From: Agriterribacter humi
GTDB taxonomy: Bacteria; Bacteroidota; Bacteroidia; Chitinophagales; Chitinophagaceae
DNA: 64,000 bases
NCBI RefSeq assembly: GCF_009192765.1
Contig: NZ_VOHQ01000003.1
Location: forward strand, 186,001 to 250,000
Reading direction: 5' to 3'
Shown: in pieces, positions 55,008 through 64,000 of the stretch
Layout of the letters: every line of letters begins with the position of its first letter
How positions within the stretch are numbered: position 1 is the first letter of the stretch
Program-made: the position numbers and the translations under genes
Notes under the pieces: model-generated
What the model saw: the letters and a program-made list of their open reading frames with translations, nothing else
The model's database searches: none
What the model was told of the DNA's origin: nothing

Positions 55008-58000
55008 ATGAGCAAGTTAAAATTTCTTTTAACGTGTTTCTTCTCTTTGTTTACACTCCTTCTTTTTGCACAAAACAGAACGATTACAGGAAAGGTCACC
55101 CATTCCGGTGATCAGGCTAATGTAATTGGCGCTACCATTACCGTTAAAGGAACTTCGCAGGCAACTACAACGTCAACGGATGGCAGCTTTTCGCTTTCAG
55201 TACCTTCCGGAGCGGTTACTTTAGTTATTACTTCTGTCGGCTTCCTGCCTAAAGAAGTAGCAGTAGCAGCAAACGCAACCAGTGTATCGGTTGAATTATC
55301 TGAAGATTCGCAACAATTGAGTGAAGTGGTGGTAACGGCATTGGGTATTACCCGTGAAGCGAAGACGCTTGTTTATGCTACTCAAACCGTTAAACCCTCA
55401 ACGCTTACAGAAGTAAGGGATGCCAACAATGTGCTCAATTCTTTCCAGGGTAAAATTGCCAATGCAACTATATCCCAGGGATCTGGTGGGCCGGGCAGCG
55501 GCGCAAGAATTGTACTGAGAGGAAATCGTTCCCTGCAAGGCAATAACAATGCATTAATTGTGGTAGATGGTGTACCTATTACCAATGGTACAAATGGCGC
55601 CGCAGGAAGTGATTTTGGAAGTGTGCAGGGGTCTGATGGCGCGTCCAATATTAATCCTGATGATATTGAATCTGTAACCGTATTGCGTGGCGCTTCTGCG
55701 GCTGCTTTATATGGAAGTGCAGCGGGCAATGGGGTGATCGTTATTACAACCAAAAAAGGGAAAGAAGGTAAAATAGCGGTAACGGTAAACTCTGGTGCAG
55801 TGTTTGAGCAGGCTACATCACTTCCCAAAGTTCAAAATGAGTATGGGCAGGCAAGAGCAGGTTCCGGCGGTGCATTGGAAGTGGATTTAGGAGATAGCTG
55901 GGGACTTAAAATGACCGGACAAGATTATACCAATCATTTAGGCGAACAGGCAACCTACGATGCCCAACCTAATAATATTAAAAATTTCTTCAGGACAGGT
56001 ACCAGTTTAAATAACTCAATCGGTGTAACTGGTGGTTCTGAGAAAATGCAAACTTATTTGTCGTATACCAATAACAGCATTCAGGGTATAATACCTAAGA
56101 ATGATTTGCTCCGTCATACAGTAAATCTTCGTTTAACCAATCAAATAGGTAAGCGATTTTCTACGGATGCTAAAGTCACGTATATAGCACAATCCATTCA
56201 CAACAGGCCCCGGACGGGAGAGGAAAATGCGCCTACTATTGACATTTACCAGATACCCCGTAATGTAAGTACTGCAGAAGCCGAACAATATGAAATGACC
56301 AACAATGTCGGGATAGCTGAACCAACCCCATGGCCGGCGACATTGGAAGCTATATATCAAAATCCGTACTGGATGATTAACAATACAGCCATCAACGAAG
56401 TAAGAGACAGGATAATGGGATTTATTACCGCTAAATATAAAATTACGGATTGGTTAAGTTTACAAGGCAGGGCAAATTTAGACCGCATATTCGATCGCGG
56501 TGAGTCGCAATATGCAACGGGAACGAAACTTTGGGCTGGCAAAGTAGGCGGATATTACGGACAGCGAAAAATTACAACAACCCAAAAATGGTTTGATGTA
56601 ATGTTGGAAGGGAATAACGAGATTACCAAAGATTTGAAAATAGAATATCGGGTGGGTGCTATTTACCAGGACGGACAATATAATGAGGTTAATAATACAG
56701 CCGATGGTTTGAATGTGACCAACAAATTTAGTCTCAATTATGCTACAAGCCCCGCAATTTCATCAAGTTCGTCAGAAACACAAACGCAATCTGTTTTCGG
56801 ACAATTAAACTTTTCTTTTAAAGATGCGATTTTTTTAGATGCGAGTTTGCGAAACGATTGGGCCTCTCCGTTACCAAGTCCCTATTCTTTTAGTTATCCG
56901 TCTATAGGTGCTTCGGTAATTCTTTCTGACTTAATGCAATTGCCTTCGGCGATATCATTTTTAAAGGCAAGTGCAAATTATGCATCTGTAGGCAATGGAG
57001 GCAGATCCCAGATACGGTTAAGCACCTATAGCTATTCACAAGGTGCAGGTAACGGTTTTTTAACACGCAGTTCAACACTGCCCATTCCGGGGTTAAAGCC
57101 GGAAATTGTAAAAAACCTCGAGTTTGGAATAGAAGCGCGATTTATCAATAACCGCATTGGTTTTACCGCTACTTATTATAAAAGTAATTCTACTAACCAG
57201 TTATTGCAGGTGGATCTTCCTGTTGCCACGGGATATGCTAACCAGTACATTAATGCAGGTGATATCCAGAATTCAGGGTTTGAATTTGTAGTTACCGGAG
57301 CCCCAATTAAAACAAAGAACTTTAGTTGGGATGTTGTATTTAACCTGGGAATGAATACCAATAAAATCAAAAAACTTGACGAAAATGTTAAAATATTCTA
57401 CCTGGGTGGTGGCTATGGGCGGTCTGCCACTCCTATTGCAGAAGAAGGCGGGCATTACGGGGATATGATATCCTACTTGTGGGAAAGGAATGCCAAAGGT
57501 CAATTTGTAGTTAAGGCTGATGGAACTCCTTCTATAACTGCAGACAGGGGATCAATAGGAAACTTCAATCCTAAAGCAACGATTGGATTCAGTAATTCCT
57601 TTGAGTATAAAAGGTTTTCTTTAAGACTGTTACTTGACGGACGTGCAGGCGGTGTGATGGTGTCGGGTACCGAAATGAACCTTGCATTTAGCGGCATACC
57701 TGAAGTTACGGGCCGGTACCGCGAAGGAGGGTTGAACCTGGGTGGCGTTGATGCATCCGGTCAACCTGTTAATCAAGCTATTACATCTCAGCAATTTTGG
57801 CAAATAGCTTCCGGAAAACGTTATGGCAATGGAGAGTTTTTTGCCTATGACGCAACGAACTTCAGAATTAGAGAACTTTCCATAGGATATGACATTCCCG
57901 TAGGCTCAGCCTTCTTTATTAAGAATGCACGGATATCCGCAGTAGCACGTAATGTGGCATGGTTGTACAGAGGCAAATCGAAGTTAGATATACCCGGTTT

Positions 58001-58124
58001 AGGAAAGCGCACCATGTGGTTTGACCCCGACATGAGCTTAGGTAATGGAAATTTCCAGGGTGTTGAATATGGTACTTTACCTGCTACCCGAACAGTAGGT
58101 TTTGATCTAAAACTTACATTCTAA
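55008..58124 (+). CDS. SusC/RagA TonB-dependent receptor, third pair
   Basis: A 1038-residue receptor with signal peptide MSKLKFLLTCFFSLFTLLLFAQ and no STN domain. CarboxypepD_reg domain (TITGKVTHSGDQANVIGATITVKG), TonB-box-like LSEVVVTALGITREAK, plug with IVVDGVPITNG and ALYGSAAGNGVIVITTKKG, barrel ending TVGFDLKLTF. It shares the TALGI class and local wording with the second SusC. Its leader (about 54920-55007) has a decayed copy before the second susC. The SusD partner starts 25 bp downstream. Confidence 0.96.
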   Translation: MSKLKFLLTCFFSLFTLLLFAQNRTITGKVTHSGDQANVIGATITVKGTSQATTTSTDGSFSLSVPSGAVTLVITSVGFLPKEVAVAANATSVSVELSEDSQQLSEVVVTALGITREAKTLVYATQTVKPSTLTEVRDANNVLNSFQGKIANATISQGSGGPGSGARIVLRGNRSLQGNNNALIVVDGVPITNGTNGAAGSDFGSVQGSDGASNINPDDIESVTVLRGASAAALYGSAAGNGVIVITTKKGKEGKIAVTVNSGAVFEQATSLPKVQNEYGQARAGSGGALEVDLGDSWGLKMTGQDYTNHLGEQATYDAQPNNIKNFFRTGTSLNNSIGVTGGSEKMQTYLSYTNNSIQGIIPKNDLLRHTVNLRLTNQIGKRFSTDAKVTYIAQSIHNRPRTGEENAPTIDIYQIPRNVSTAEAEQYEMTNNVGIAEPTPWPATLEAIYQNPYWMINNTAINEVRDRIMGFITAKYKITDWLSLQGRANLDRIFDRGESQYATGTKLWAGKVGGYYGQRKITTTQKWFDVMLEGNNEITKDLKIEYRVGAIYQDGQYNEVNNTADGLNVTNKFSLNYATSPAISSSSSETQTQSVFGQLNFSFKDAIFLDASLRNDWASPLPSPYSFSYPSIGASVILSDLMQLPSAISFLKASANYASVGNGGRSQIRLSTYSYSQGAGNGFLTRSSTLPIPGLKPEIVKNLEFGIEARFINNRIGFTATYYKSNSTNQLLQVDLPVATGYANQYINAGDIQNSGFEFVVTGAPIKTKNFSWDVVFNLGMNTNKIKKLDENVKIFYLGGGYGRSATPIAEEGGHYGDMISYLWERNAKGQFVVKADGTPSITADRGSIGNFNPKATIGFSNSFEYKRFSLRLLLDGRAGGVMVSGTEMNLAFSGIPEVTGRYREGGLNLGGVDASGQPVNQAITSQQFWQIASGKRYGNGEFFAYDATNFRIRELSIGYDIPVGSAFFIKNARISAVARNVAWLYRGKSKLDIPGLGKRTMWFDPDMSLGNGNFQGVEYGTLPATRTVGFDLKLTF

Positions 58125-58149
58125 AACCTGAATATTAAAACATTTAAAT

Positions 58150-59727
58150 ATGAAACGATTTAAAAATTTAGCGGGGAAAATGCAGGTGGTCGGCATATCA
58201 GTTTTATTATTAGTAGCTTTTTCCTGCACAAAAAAATATGAGGAAATCAACACTGACCAAAACAGTGTTGCTATTATCGGTCCTGCCGAACTTCCTTTCC
58301 TTTTTTCCAAAGCGCAGTCAATTGGTACAAATAGCCAATGGAATTACCAGGTGGCTCAAAATCTTTTCTCTGATCAATATGCCCAGTATTTTGCCTGCAC
58401 AGCCACCTATTTCCCGTCAGACCGTTTATTCATACGTCAGGACTGGGTAGGTGCTGCTTTCAGACCTATGTACACAGATGTGATGCCACAATTGCAAAGT
58501 ATTTTTGAAAACACCGATCCCGGCTCCGCTGAATATGCATTGGCAAATATTTGGTGGGTATATGTGTTTCACAAGGTTACTGATTACTGGGGACCTATTC
58601 CTTATTTTAATGCAGGACTGCCAGGTAATTCAGTTCCTTATGATAGCCAGGATAAAATTTACGATGACTTTTTGAAACGTTTAGCAGATGCAGTAAATGT
58701 TTTAAAAAGCAAAACAGGAGAAACTCCTTACGGTTCTTACGATTTGGTATATGGGGGCAATGTAGCGAAGTGGATAAAATTTGCAAGTACGCTTCGTTTA
58801 CGCCTGGCAATGAGAATCTCAAAAGTGGATCCTCCAAGGGCTAAAACAGAAGCAGAAGCCGCAGTAGCGGATGGTGTTCTGACTACCAGCCCGGATGATG
58901 ATGCGCTAATTGCACGATCAACCAAAGGTGATGATGGCAATGGATTATCTATAATGTCCGACTGGAACGAATTTCGCATGAGCGCTTCTATGGAATCGGT
59001 ATTAAAGGGTTACAACGATCCAAGAATGCCTGTTTATTTTTCACCTGCAAAAAATACAGGTACGTACGAAGGATTAAGAAATGGATTAACGGCTGCTCAG
59101 TTAGAAGTAAACGCGAACAAACCAGATAACAATTCTCATGTGGGTAAAAGGTGGTCTTCTCCCGCCTTCGGAGGAGACGGTACTCACCTTGAAACGCCAC
59201 AAAATATAATGCCAACCGCTGAGGCCTATTTTTTACGGGCCGAAGGCGCTTTGATGGGCTGGAATATGAATGGAACTGCAAAAGAACTATATGAAGCAGG
59301 CATTGCTAACTCACTTAAGCAGTGGGGAGTTACGGACAATACAGTTATTACTGCATATACCAACAGTACGGCAACTCCGGTTGCTCCAAATGATTTTTTG
59401 AACTCCCCTGCAATGACAAATATTCCAGTTAAGTTTGGAACAGATCCTGATGTGCAAAAAGAACAGATTGCTACTCAAAAATGGCTGGCATTGTTCCCCG
59501 ATGGGATGGAAGGTTGGGCGGATTATAGAAGGAGCCATGTACTAAAGCTTTACCCTGTAGCCAATTCAGAAAATCCTGATATAACCAATACAACAACCCA
59601 ATGGATAAGAAGAATTACCTTTTTGGATTCTGAGAAAGAGACCAATGGAGAAGAGGTAGAGAAAGCTGTGGGACTGCTTGGCGGTGAAGATAAAGTTACC
59701 ACGCCGCTATGGTGGGATAAGAACTAA
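58150..59727 (+). CDS. SusD/RagB-family lipoprotein, third pair
   Basis: A 525-residue lipoprotein with lipobox VAFSC (Cys26) followed by TKKYEEINTDQNSV, which parallels TKNFERINTDPNQI of the second SusD. SusD-like_2 marks are FSDQYAQYFACTATYFPSDRLF, WWVYVFHKVTDYWGPIPYF, STLRLRLAMRISKVDPPRAKTEAEAAV, AEAYFLRAEGALMGWN and EQIATQKWLALFPDGMEGWADYRRS. It ends WWDKN, like WWDTGG in the paralogue. A terminator follows 21 bp after the stop. Confidence 0.95.
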   Translation: MKRFKNLAGKMQVVGISVLLLVAFSCTKKYEEINTDQNSVAIIGPAELPFLFSKAQSIGTNSQWNYQVAQNLFSDQYAQYFACTATYFPSDRLFIRQDWVGAAFRPMYTDVMPQLQSIFENTDPGSAEYALANIWWVYVFHKVTDYWGPIPYFNAGLPGNSVPYDSQDKIYDDFLKRLADAVNVLKSKTGETPYGSYDLVYGGNVAKWIKFASTLRLRLAMRISKVDPPRAKTEAEAAVADGVLTTSPDDDALIARSTKGDDGNGLSIMSDWNEFRMSASMESVLKGYNDPRMPVYFSPAKNTGTYEGLRNGLTAAQLEVNANKPDNNSHVGKRWSSPAFGGDGTHLETPQNIMPTAEAYFLRAEGALMGWNMNGTAKELYEAGIANSLKQWGVTDNTVITAYTNSTATPVAPNDFLNSPAMTNIPVKFGTDPDVQKEQIATQKWLALFPDGMEGWADYRRSHVLKLYPVANSENPDITNTTTQWIRRITFLDSEKETNGEEVEKAVGLLGGEDKVTTPLWWDKN

Positions 59728-59748
59728 TTCAAAATTTGTATTTTTTAG

Positions 59749-59781
59749 AAGATTCCACCAGACAACTGGTGGAATCTTTTT
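59749..59781 (+). terminator. Intrinsic terminator after the third SusC/SusD pair
   Basis: A perfect 12-bp stem (59749-59760 with 59767-59778, arms AAGATTCCACCA and TGGTGGAATCTT), a 6-nt loop and a T run. Confidence 0.88.
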
Positions 59782-59815
59782 ATATTTCATGTACAAATTA
59801 TTTTAACATGTAAGT

Positions 59816-62800
59816 ATGATTAAACACAGTATAAATATCTTTTTTATTTTGCTGCTCATCAATTCTTTGTCTTGCACAGATAAAAACGAAAAGCACCTGT
59901 TTACCCGGCTTGATCATACCGGTACAGGAATAGAATTTCAAAATACTTTGTTTGACAATGAGCACCTGAACGTGCTCAATTATGTTTATTACTACAATGG
60001 CGGAGGTGTTGCTGTCGGCGACATCAATAATGATGGATTACAGGATATTTTATTTACCGGTAACATGGTAAAGAACAGACTATACCTGAATAAAGGCAAT
60101 TTTAAATTTGAAAACATAACGGATAAAAGTGGTATCGCCGCTAAACAGGGCTGGTGTACAGGAGCAACCATGACAGATATTAATGGCGATGGCAACCTGG
60201 ATATTTATATCTGCAGATCGGCCGATGCAGGTACTTCCATGAGAAGAAACCTGCTCTTCATTAATAATGGCGACCTCACTTTTTCCGAAGCGGCTGAAGC
60301 CTATGGACTGGCCAATGATGGTTATTCAACCCAATCCAGTTTTTTCGACTATGATAAAGACGGCGATCTTGATATGTTTCTCATCAACCATTCTTTGCAG
60401 CAATACACTACAGGCGCGGTTGAAAACCCCGGCTGGCGTAAACAAAGCAAACCCGCATTTGAGTGTAAGCTTTATCGCAATGAGGGCAATACATCAGGTC
60501 AGCAACATCCTGTATATACTGACGTAACTACGGAGGCGGGCATAACTTCCAATGTGCTGAGCTTTGGTTTGGGTCTTGCAGTTTCCGATATCAATGATGA
60601 CGGCTGGCCCGATGTATATGTTTCCAACGATTTTAATGAACCCGACTACCTGTTTATTAATAACGGAAATGGAACCTTTACCGATAAACTGTCCGATTGT
60701 ATGGATGAAGTTTCATTGTACTCAATGGGCTCCGATGCAGCAGATTACAATAATGACGGACTTATTGACCTGGTTACAATGGATATGCTGCCCGAAGATA
60801 ACCGCACCCAGAAAATGCACAGCGGAGCGGAAAATTTTGACAAATTTCAAATGCTTTTTAAACTGGGCTTTTATTACCAGTACAGCCGCAATATGCTGCA
60901 CAGAAATAATGGCGATGGTACCTTTAGTGAAATAGGCCAGTTAGCTGGTATTTCCAATACAGACTGGAGCTGGGCTGCATTGCTTTCTGATTTTGACAAT
61001 GACGGTAACAAAGACCTGCTGGCTACTACAGGCTATGTGAAAGACTATACCGATATGGATTTTATAAAATATTCGGTTGACCTCGCCGTGAAACAACGCG
61101 GCGGACAAAGGGTAGACGCGGTAAAGGAGTATATAAATAAAATGCCTGTTAATCACCTAACCAGTACTGTGTTTAAAAATAACGGTAATAGCTCTTTTAT
61201 AAAAAGCAATGCGGAATGGGGCTTTGATCACAAAACTGTGGCCGCAGGCGCCGCTTATGCCGACCTTGACAACGATGGTAATCTGGATATCATAATCAAT
61301 AATACCAATGATTACGCCGGTATATATAAAAACAATGGCTCATCAACTGAACCTAATCATTATTTAAAAATAGATTTAAAAGGGAATGCTGAAAACCCAA
61401 CCGGTATAGGCACAAAAGTAAAGCTCTTTTGCAAAGGGCAGGTTTTTTATCAGGAGCAGGTTCCTGTAAGGGGCTACCAGTCTTCTGTTGATCAGGTATT
61501 GAATTTCGGCATTGGTAAACACACACAAATTGATTCAATAAAAGTGATTTGGCCGAATGATCAGTTCCAGGTACTGCAGAATATTCCTGCTAACCAGTCG
61601 CTGAAAGTGGATATTAAGGATGCAGGGCAGAAATGGCAATACGGCAACGTAACAACTACACCTTACCTGGCAGAAAAAAGTACATTTAATTATACACATA
61701 AGGAAAATAATTTCAACGACTTTACCGTGCAATCTTTATTACCGAATTATTTATCCCGGCAGGGCCCCTGTATGGCTAAAGCCGATGTAAACAAAGACGG
61801 CCGTGAGGACCTGTTTATTGGCGGCGCCAAAGGGAAACCTGGTCAATTGTTTATACAAACCGCCGGTGGAACTTTTACGCTGTCAAAGCAGCCTGATCTT
61901 ATAAAGGATTCTTTAGCTGAGGATGTTTCCGCTGTTTTCTTTGATGCTAACGGCGATGGGTATCCTGATTTGTATGCTGGAAGCGGTGGGTATGAATTTG
62001 CTGAAAAAGATATTTTGCTGCAGGACAGGTTGTATATTAATAATGGTAAAGGAAGCTTTGTAAAAACTGACAATGCGTTACCTCAAATGATAACCAGCAC
62101 AGGTTGTGTAAAAGCTGCGGATATTGAGGGAGATGGCGATATGGACCTGTTTGTGGGGGGAAGAGTAGTCCCCGGTAAATATCCAATGGCTCCGGAAAGC
62201 TATATACTGTTAAATGATGGAAGGGGAAATTTTACAGATGCAGCATCAATCATTGCTCCTTCTGTTAAAAATATCGGGATGGTAACGGATGCACTTTGGA
62301 CCGATCTGAATAAAGACGGGAAGCCCGATCTTATTATTGTGGGTGAATGGATGCCTGTAAAAGTGTTCATTAATACAAATGGGAAATTAGAAGATGCTTC
62401 AGCAAAATATATACATTTTGCTTCTTCGGGATGGTGGAACAAAATACTGGCTGATGATTTTGACGGCGATGGAGATGCGGATATTATAATCGGCAACCTG
62501 GGTTCCAATGCCCAATTCAGGGCCAGCGAAAAAGAACCGCTTAGCATTTATTACAAAGATTTTGATGGCAATGGTTCTGTTGATCCAATTTTTTGCTATT
62601 ATATCAATGGTATTTCTTATCCTGCCGCTTCACGTGATGACCTCGTTGAACAACTTCCTGTATTAAAAAAGAAGTTTAATGATTACAGCAGCTATGCCAA
62701 TGCCACGATAAAAGAGGTCTTTTCGGGGGAACAGCTAAAAGATGCGGGAGTACTCAACGTTGAAATATTGTCTACCGTTTATTTGCAAAACAATGGTGAT

Positions 62801-63133
62801 TCCGGTTTTGTAATGAAATCCTTACCACAGGAAGTGCAATATGCTCCGGTTTATGCCATGGCGTCTGCAGACTTTAATGCCGACAGGAAAAAGGATATTA
62901 TTCTTGCCGGCAACAATGCATGGACAAGGATTAAGTTTGGCCGGTACAGGGCCAATCATGGTATTATGCTGATGGGAGATGGAAAAGGAGGGTTCGACTA
63001 TGCACCACAGTATAAAAGCGGCTTAAAACTGCGCGGCGATGCACGTTCTATGGAGTTTATACATGTGGGAAGTAAAGACCTGCTGACGGTGGGTATGAAT
63101 AATGCGCCTATTGTTTCGTACAGCTTTGATTAA
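59816..63133 (+). CDS. FG-GAP/VCBS-repeat lipoprotein with ASPIC/UnbV domain
   Basis: A 1105-residue lipoprotein (lipobox NSLSC, Cys20). The body is a beta-propeller array of FG-GAP/VCBS repeats with calcium-binding loops of the type DxNxDGxxD: VGDINNDGLQDILF, MTDINGDGNLDIYI, FDYDKDGDLDMFLI, LSDFDNDGNKDLLA and several more in the C-terminal half. Between two arrays (about 529-602) sits an ASPIC/UnbV-like domain (TGIGTKVKLFCKGQVFYQEQ, SSVDQVLNFGIGKHTQIDSIKVIWPND). Such CRTAC1-type proteins are often encoded beside SusC/SusD pairs and are thought to be surface-exposed. It is a separate unit from the third pair because a terminator lies between. Confidence 0.9.
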   Translation: MIKHSINIFFILLLINSLSCTDKNEKHLFTRLDHTGTGIEFQNTLFDNEHLNVLNYVYYYNGGGVAVGDINNDGLQDILFTGNMVKNRLYLNKGNFKFENITDKSGIAAKQGWCTGATMTDINGDGNLDIYICRSADAGTSMRRNLLFINNGDLTFSEAAEAYGLANDGYSTQSSFFDYDKDGDLDMFLINHSLQQYTTGAVENPGWRKQSKPAFECKLYRNEGNTSGQQHPVYTDVTTEAGITSNVLSFGLGLAVSDINDDGWPDVYVSNDFNEPDYLFINNGNGTFTDKLSDCMDEVSLYSMGSDAADYNNDGLIDLVTMDMLPEDNRTQKMHSGAENFDKFQMLFKLGFYYQYSRNMLHRNNGDGTFSEIGQLAGISNTDWSWAALLSDFDNDGNKDLLATTGYVKDYTDMDFIKYSVDLAVKQRGGQRVDAVKEYINKMPVNHLTSTVFKNNGNSSFIKSNAEWGFDHKTVAAGAAYADLDNDGNLDIIINNTNDYAGIYKNNGSSTEPNHYLKIDLKGNAENPTGIGTKVKLFCKGQVFYQEQVPVRGYQSSVDQVLNFGIGKHTQIDSIKVIWPNDQFQVLQNIPANQSLKVDIKDAGQKWQYGNVTTTPYLAEKSTFNYTHKENNFNDFTVQSLLPNYLSRQGPCMAKADVNKDGREDLFIGGAKGKPGQLFIQTAGGTFTLSKQPDLIKDSLAEDVSAVFFDANGDGYPDLYAGSGGYEFAEKDILLQDRLYINNGKGSFVKTDNALPQMITSTGCVKAADIEGDGDMDLFVGGRVVPGKYPMAPESYILLNDGRGNFTDAASIIAPSVKNIGMVTDALWTDLNKDGKPDLIIVGEWMPVKVFINTNGKLEDASAKYIHFASSGWWNKILADDFDGDGDADIIIGNLGSNAQFRASEKEPLSIYYKDFDGNGSVDPIFCYYINGISYPAASRDDLVEQLPVLKKKFNDYSSYANATIKEVFSGEQLKDAGVLNVEILSTVYLQNNGDSGFVMKSLPQEVQYAPVYAMASADFNADRKKDIILAGNNAWTRIKFGRYRANHGIMLMGDGKGGFDYAPQYKSGLKLRGDARSMEFIHVGSKDLLTVGMNNAPIVSYSFD

Positions 63134-63210
63134 ATTGATTCCTCCAATTTCGAGCGCTCTTTTTCCGTTACCGGGGTTGTTATCACAGGTTTAAAACTTA
63201 GAAAATAAGT

Positions 63211-63240
63211 TTTGAATTAGCCGGATATTATATAGCTTTG
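63211..63240 (+). promoter_or_regulatory. Candidate marR promoter
   Basis: TTTG (63211-63214) and TAGCTTTG (63233-63240) match the -33/-7 consensus with an 18-bp spacer. The ten bases TTTGAATTAG occur both at 63211-63220 and 63237-63246, a direct repeat 26 bp apart, which may help regulator binding. Confidence 0.55.
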
Positions 63241-63242
63241 AA

Positions 63243-63258
63243 TTAGTTGCATAACTAA
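63243..63258 (+). promoter_or_regulatory. Palindrome before marR, probable autoregulatory operator
   Basis: TTAGTT (63243-63248) and AACTAA (63253-63258) are perfect inverted repeats around GCAT. The site lies just downstream of the -7 box and ends 4 bp before the marR ATG, a position that would block transcription start. The size and spacing fit MarR dimers. Confidence 0.7.
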
Positions 63259-63262
63259 CTAT

Positions 63263-63703
63263 ATGTCCGACAACCAATTTAAAAGAGGCGAATTATACAG
63301 TTTTATAACAGGAGTAGCTTCCACGGCTATAGCAAGGCGGCTGCAGAAAAATTTTAAGCAGCATGGCATTGATATTACGATTGAACAATGGAGCGTTCTA
63401 TATCATTTATGGAAGCAGGATGGACTGAGCCAGCAGGAATTATGCAATGCCACTTTCAAGGATAAGCCCAGCATTACCCGGTTGGTAGATAACTTGGAAA
63501 AGCTGAAATTGGTAAAACGGGTTGCTTCTGTAGAAGACAGGAGAATAAACATGATCTATTTAAGTGGAGCAGCGGCTACACTCAGGGATCAAACTATGGA
63601 AATGGCGAATCAAACGCTCAATGAGGCATTAGGTGGCGTTAGCACGGAAGAGATTGAAATGTGCAAATCGGTTTTGCAAAGGGTATATGATAACCTGAAA
63701 TAA
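63263..63703 (+). CDS. MarR-family transcriptional regulator
   Basis: A 146-residue winged-helix regulator. The core is ITIEQWSVLYHLWKQDGLSQQELCNATFKDKPSITRLVDNLEKLKLVKRVASVEDRRINMIYLSGAA, with the wing Asp-Arg-Arg. It is transcribed in the same direction as the acyl-CoA dehydrogenase gene that starts 96 bp downstream. In Bacteroidota, MarR genes often head fatty-acid degradation operons, so it may answer to fatty acids or acyl-CoA; this is inference. Confidence 0.93.
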   Translation: MSDNQFKRGELYSFITGVASTAIARRLQKNFKQHGIDITIEQWSVLYHLWKQDGLSQQELCNATFKDKPSITRLVDNLEKLKLVKRVASVEDRRINMIYLSGAAATLRDQTMEMANQTLNEALGGVSTEEIEMCKSVLQRVYDNLK

Positions 63704-63799
63704 TAATTCGGACAGGAATGAAGTTTTTCATATTATTTCATTCCATAGTTGCGTTTTAAGTGAGACTTAATTATTGCTTAACATAAAAAAAATAATTGT

Positions 63800-64000
63800 A
63801 TGAATACCGGAGCACCAGCCACAACCATCCTAAAAGGAGGCGAATGGATCATCAGGGAAAGTAAACCGGAAGACATTTTTACTCCTGAAGATTTTAACGA
63901 AGAGCAAAAGATGATCATGGAAATGTGCACCACTTTTGTTGGTAATGAAGTACTTCCCATTATTGAGCGTATTGATAAACAGGAACCGGGATTAATGCCT
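63800..64000 (+). CDS. Acyl-CoA dehydrogenase (5' part)
   Basis: The frame is open from the ATG at 63800 to the right edge (67 codons). It reads MNTGAPATTILKGGEWIIRE, then PEDIFTPEDFNEEQKMIMEM and EVLPIIERIDKQEPGLMP. The KGGEW(L)I-x-E-S-x-PEDxFxPEDFxEEQ opening is characteristic of Bacteroidota acyl-CoA dehydrogenases of the long-chain type. It would catalyse the FAD-dependent first step of beta-oxidation. The catalytic part lies beyond the window. Confidence 0.85.
   Translation, partial: MNTGAPATTILKGGEWIIRESKPEDIFTPEDFNEEQKMIMEMCTTFVGNEVLPIIERIDKQEPGLMP

Noticed and set aside
1-64000. CRISPR array, prophage, integrative element or insertion sequence
   Set aside because: No regularly spaced repeats, integrase, transposase or phage structural gene is present; the repeats found are short, irregular and dispersed.

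Overview
The window is a chromosomal segment of a Bacteroidota bacterium, most likely of the family Chitinophagaceae. The evidence is three SusC/SusD pairs, an ECF sigma/FecR/STN-type SusC trio, DUF1361, CreD and DUF5686 proteins, the Bacteroidota promoter box TAnnTTTG close to many start codons, and weak or absent Shine-Dalgarno sequences. No rRNA, tRNA, CRISPR array, transposase, integrase or phage gene was found. Almost every gene is intact.

Layout. 1-13.8 kb is core metabolism and housekeeping: 3' end of purQ, a stand-alone DsbD N-domain protein, an ECF sigma factor, uvrA, guaA with a periplasmic-binding-fold protein, an M28 peptidase, a SulP transporter with beta-carbonic anhydrase, lspA and a lipoprotein. 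14.4-25.3 kb holds fumC, an FAD oxidoreductase converging on an enoyl-CoA hydratase, a universal stress protein, a MarR/MFS pair with a long operator palindrome, gltX, and an alpha-L-fucosidase followed by a polysaccharide deacetylase. 25.5-34.3 kb holds a PhoB/PhoR-like two-component system, a large secreted orphan protein with a caspase-like His-Cys signature, an MBL hydrolase, and a secreted beta-propeller/outer-membrane-barrel protein. 34.4-37.8 kb is a five-gene minus-strand operon (membrane protein, winged-helix regulator, creD, dgkA, DUF1361); two of its genes are preceded by the same palindrome, which makes the operon look self-regulated. A DUF5686 outer-membrane protein and a MazG-like enzyme follow.

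41.4-63.1 kb is glycan-uptake territory. First comes a complete ECF sigma / FecR / SusC (with STN domain) / SusD / GH30 locus, probably for a beta-glucan or glucosylceramide-type substrate. Then come two tandem SusC/SusD pairs without local regulators, and an FG-GAP/ASPIC lipoprotein. A decayed susC leader sits in front of the second pair. The window ends with a MarR regulator and the start of an acyl-CoA dehydrogenase gene.

The most unusual signals are (i) a modular family of degenerate intergenic repeats shared by three non-coding gaps (18.4, 30.0 and 40.8 kb), (ii) the shared palindrome of the CreD operon, (iii) near-perfect palindromes directly in front of both marR genes, (iv) the secreted His-Cys protein, (v) a nine-G run inside lspA and (vi) a susC leader relic. 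Protein functions come from motif recognition by eye; no database search was possible.
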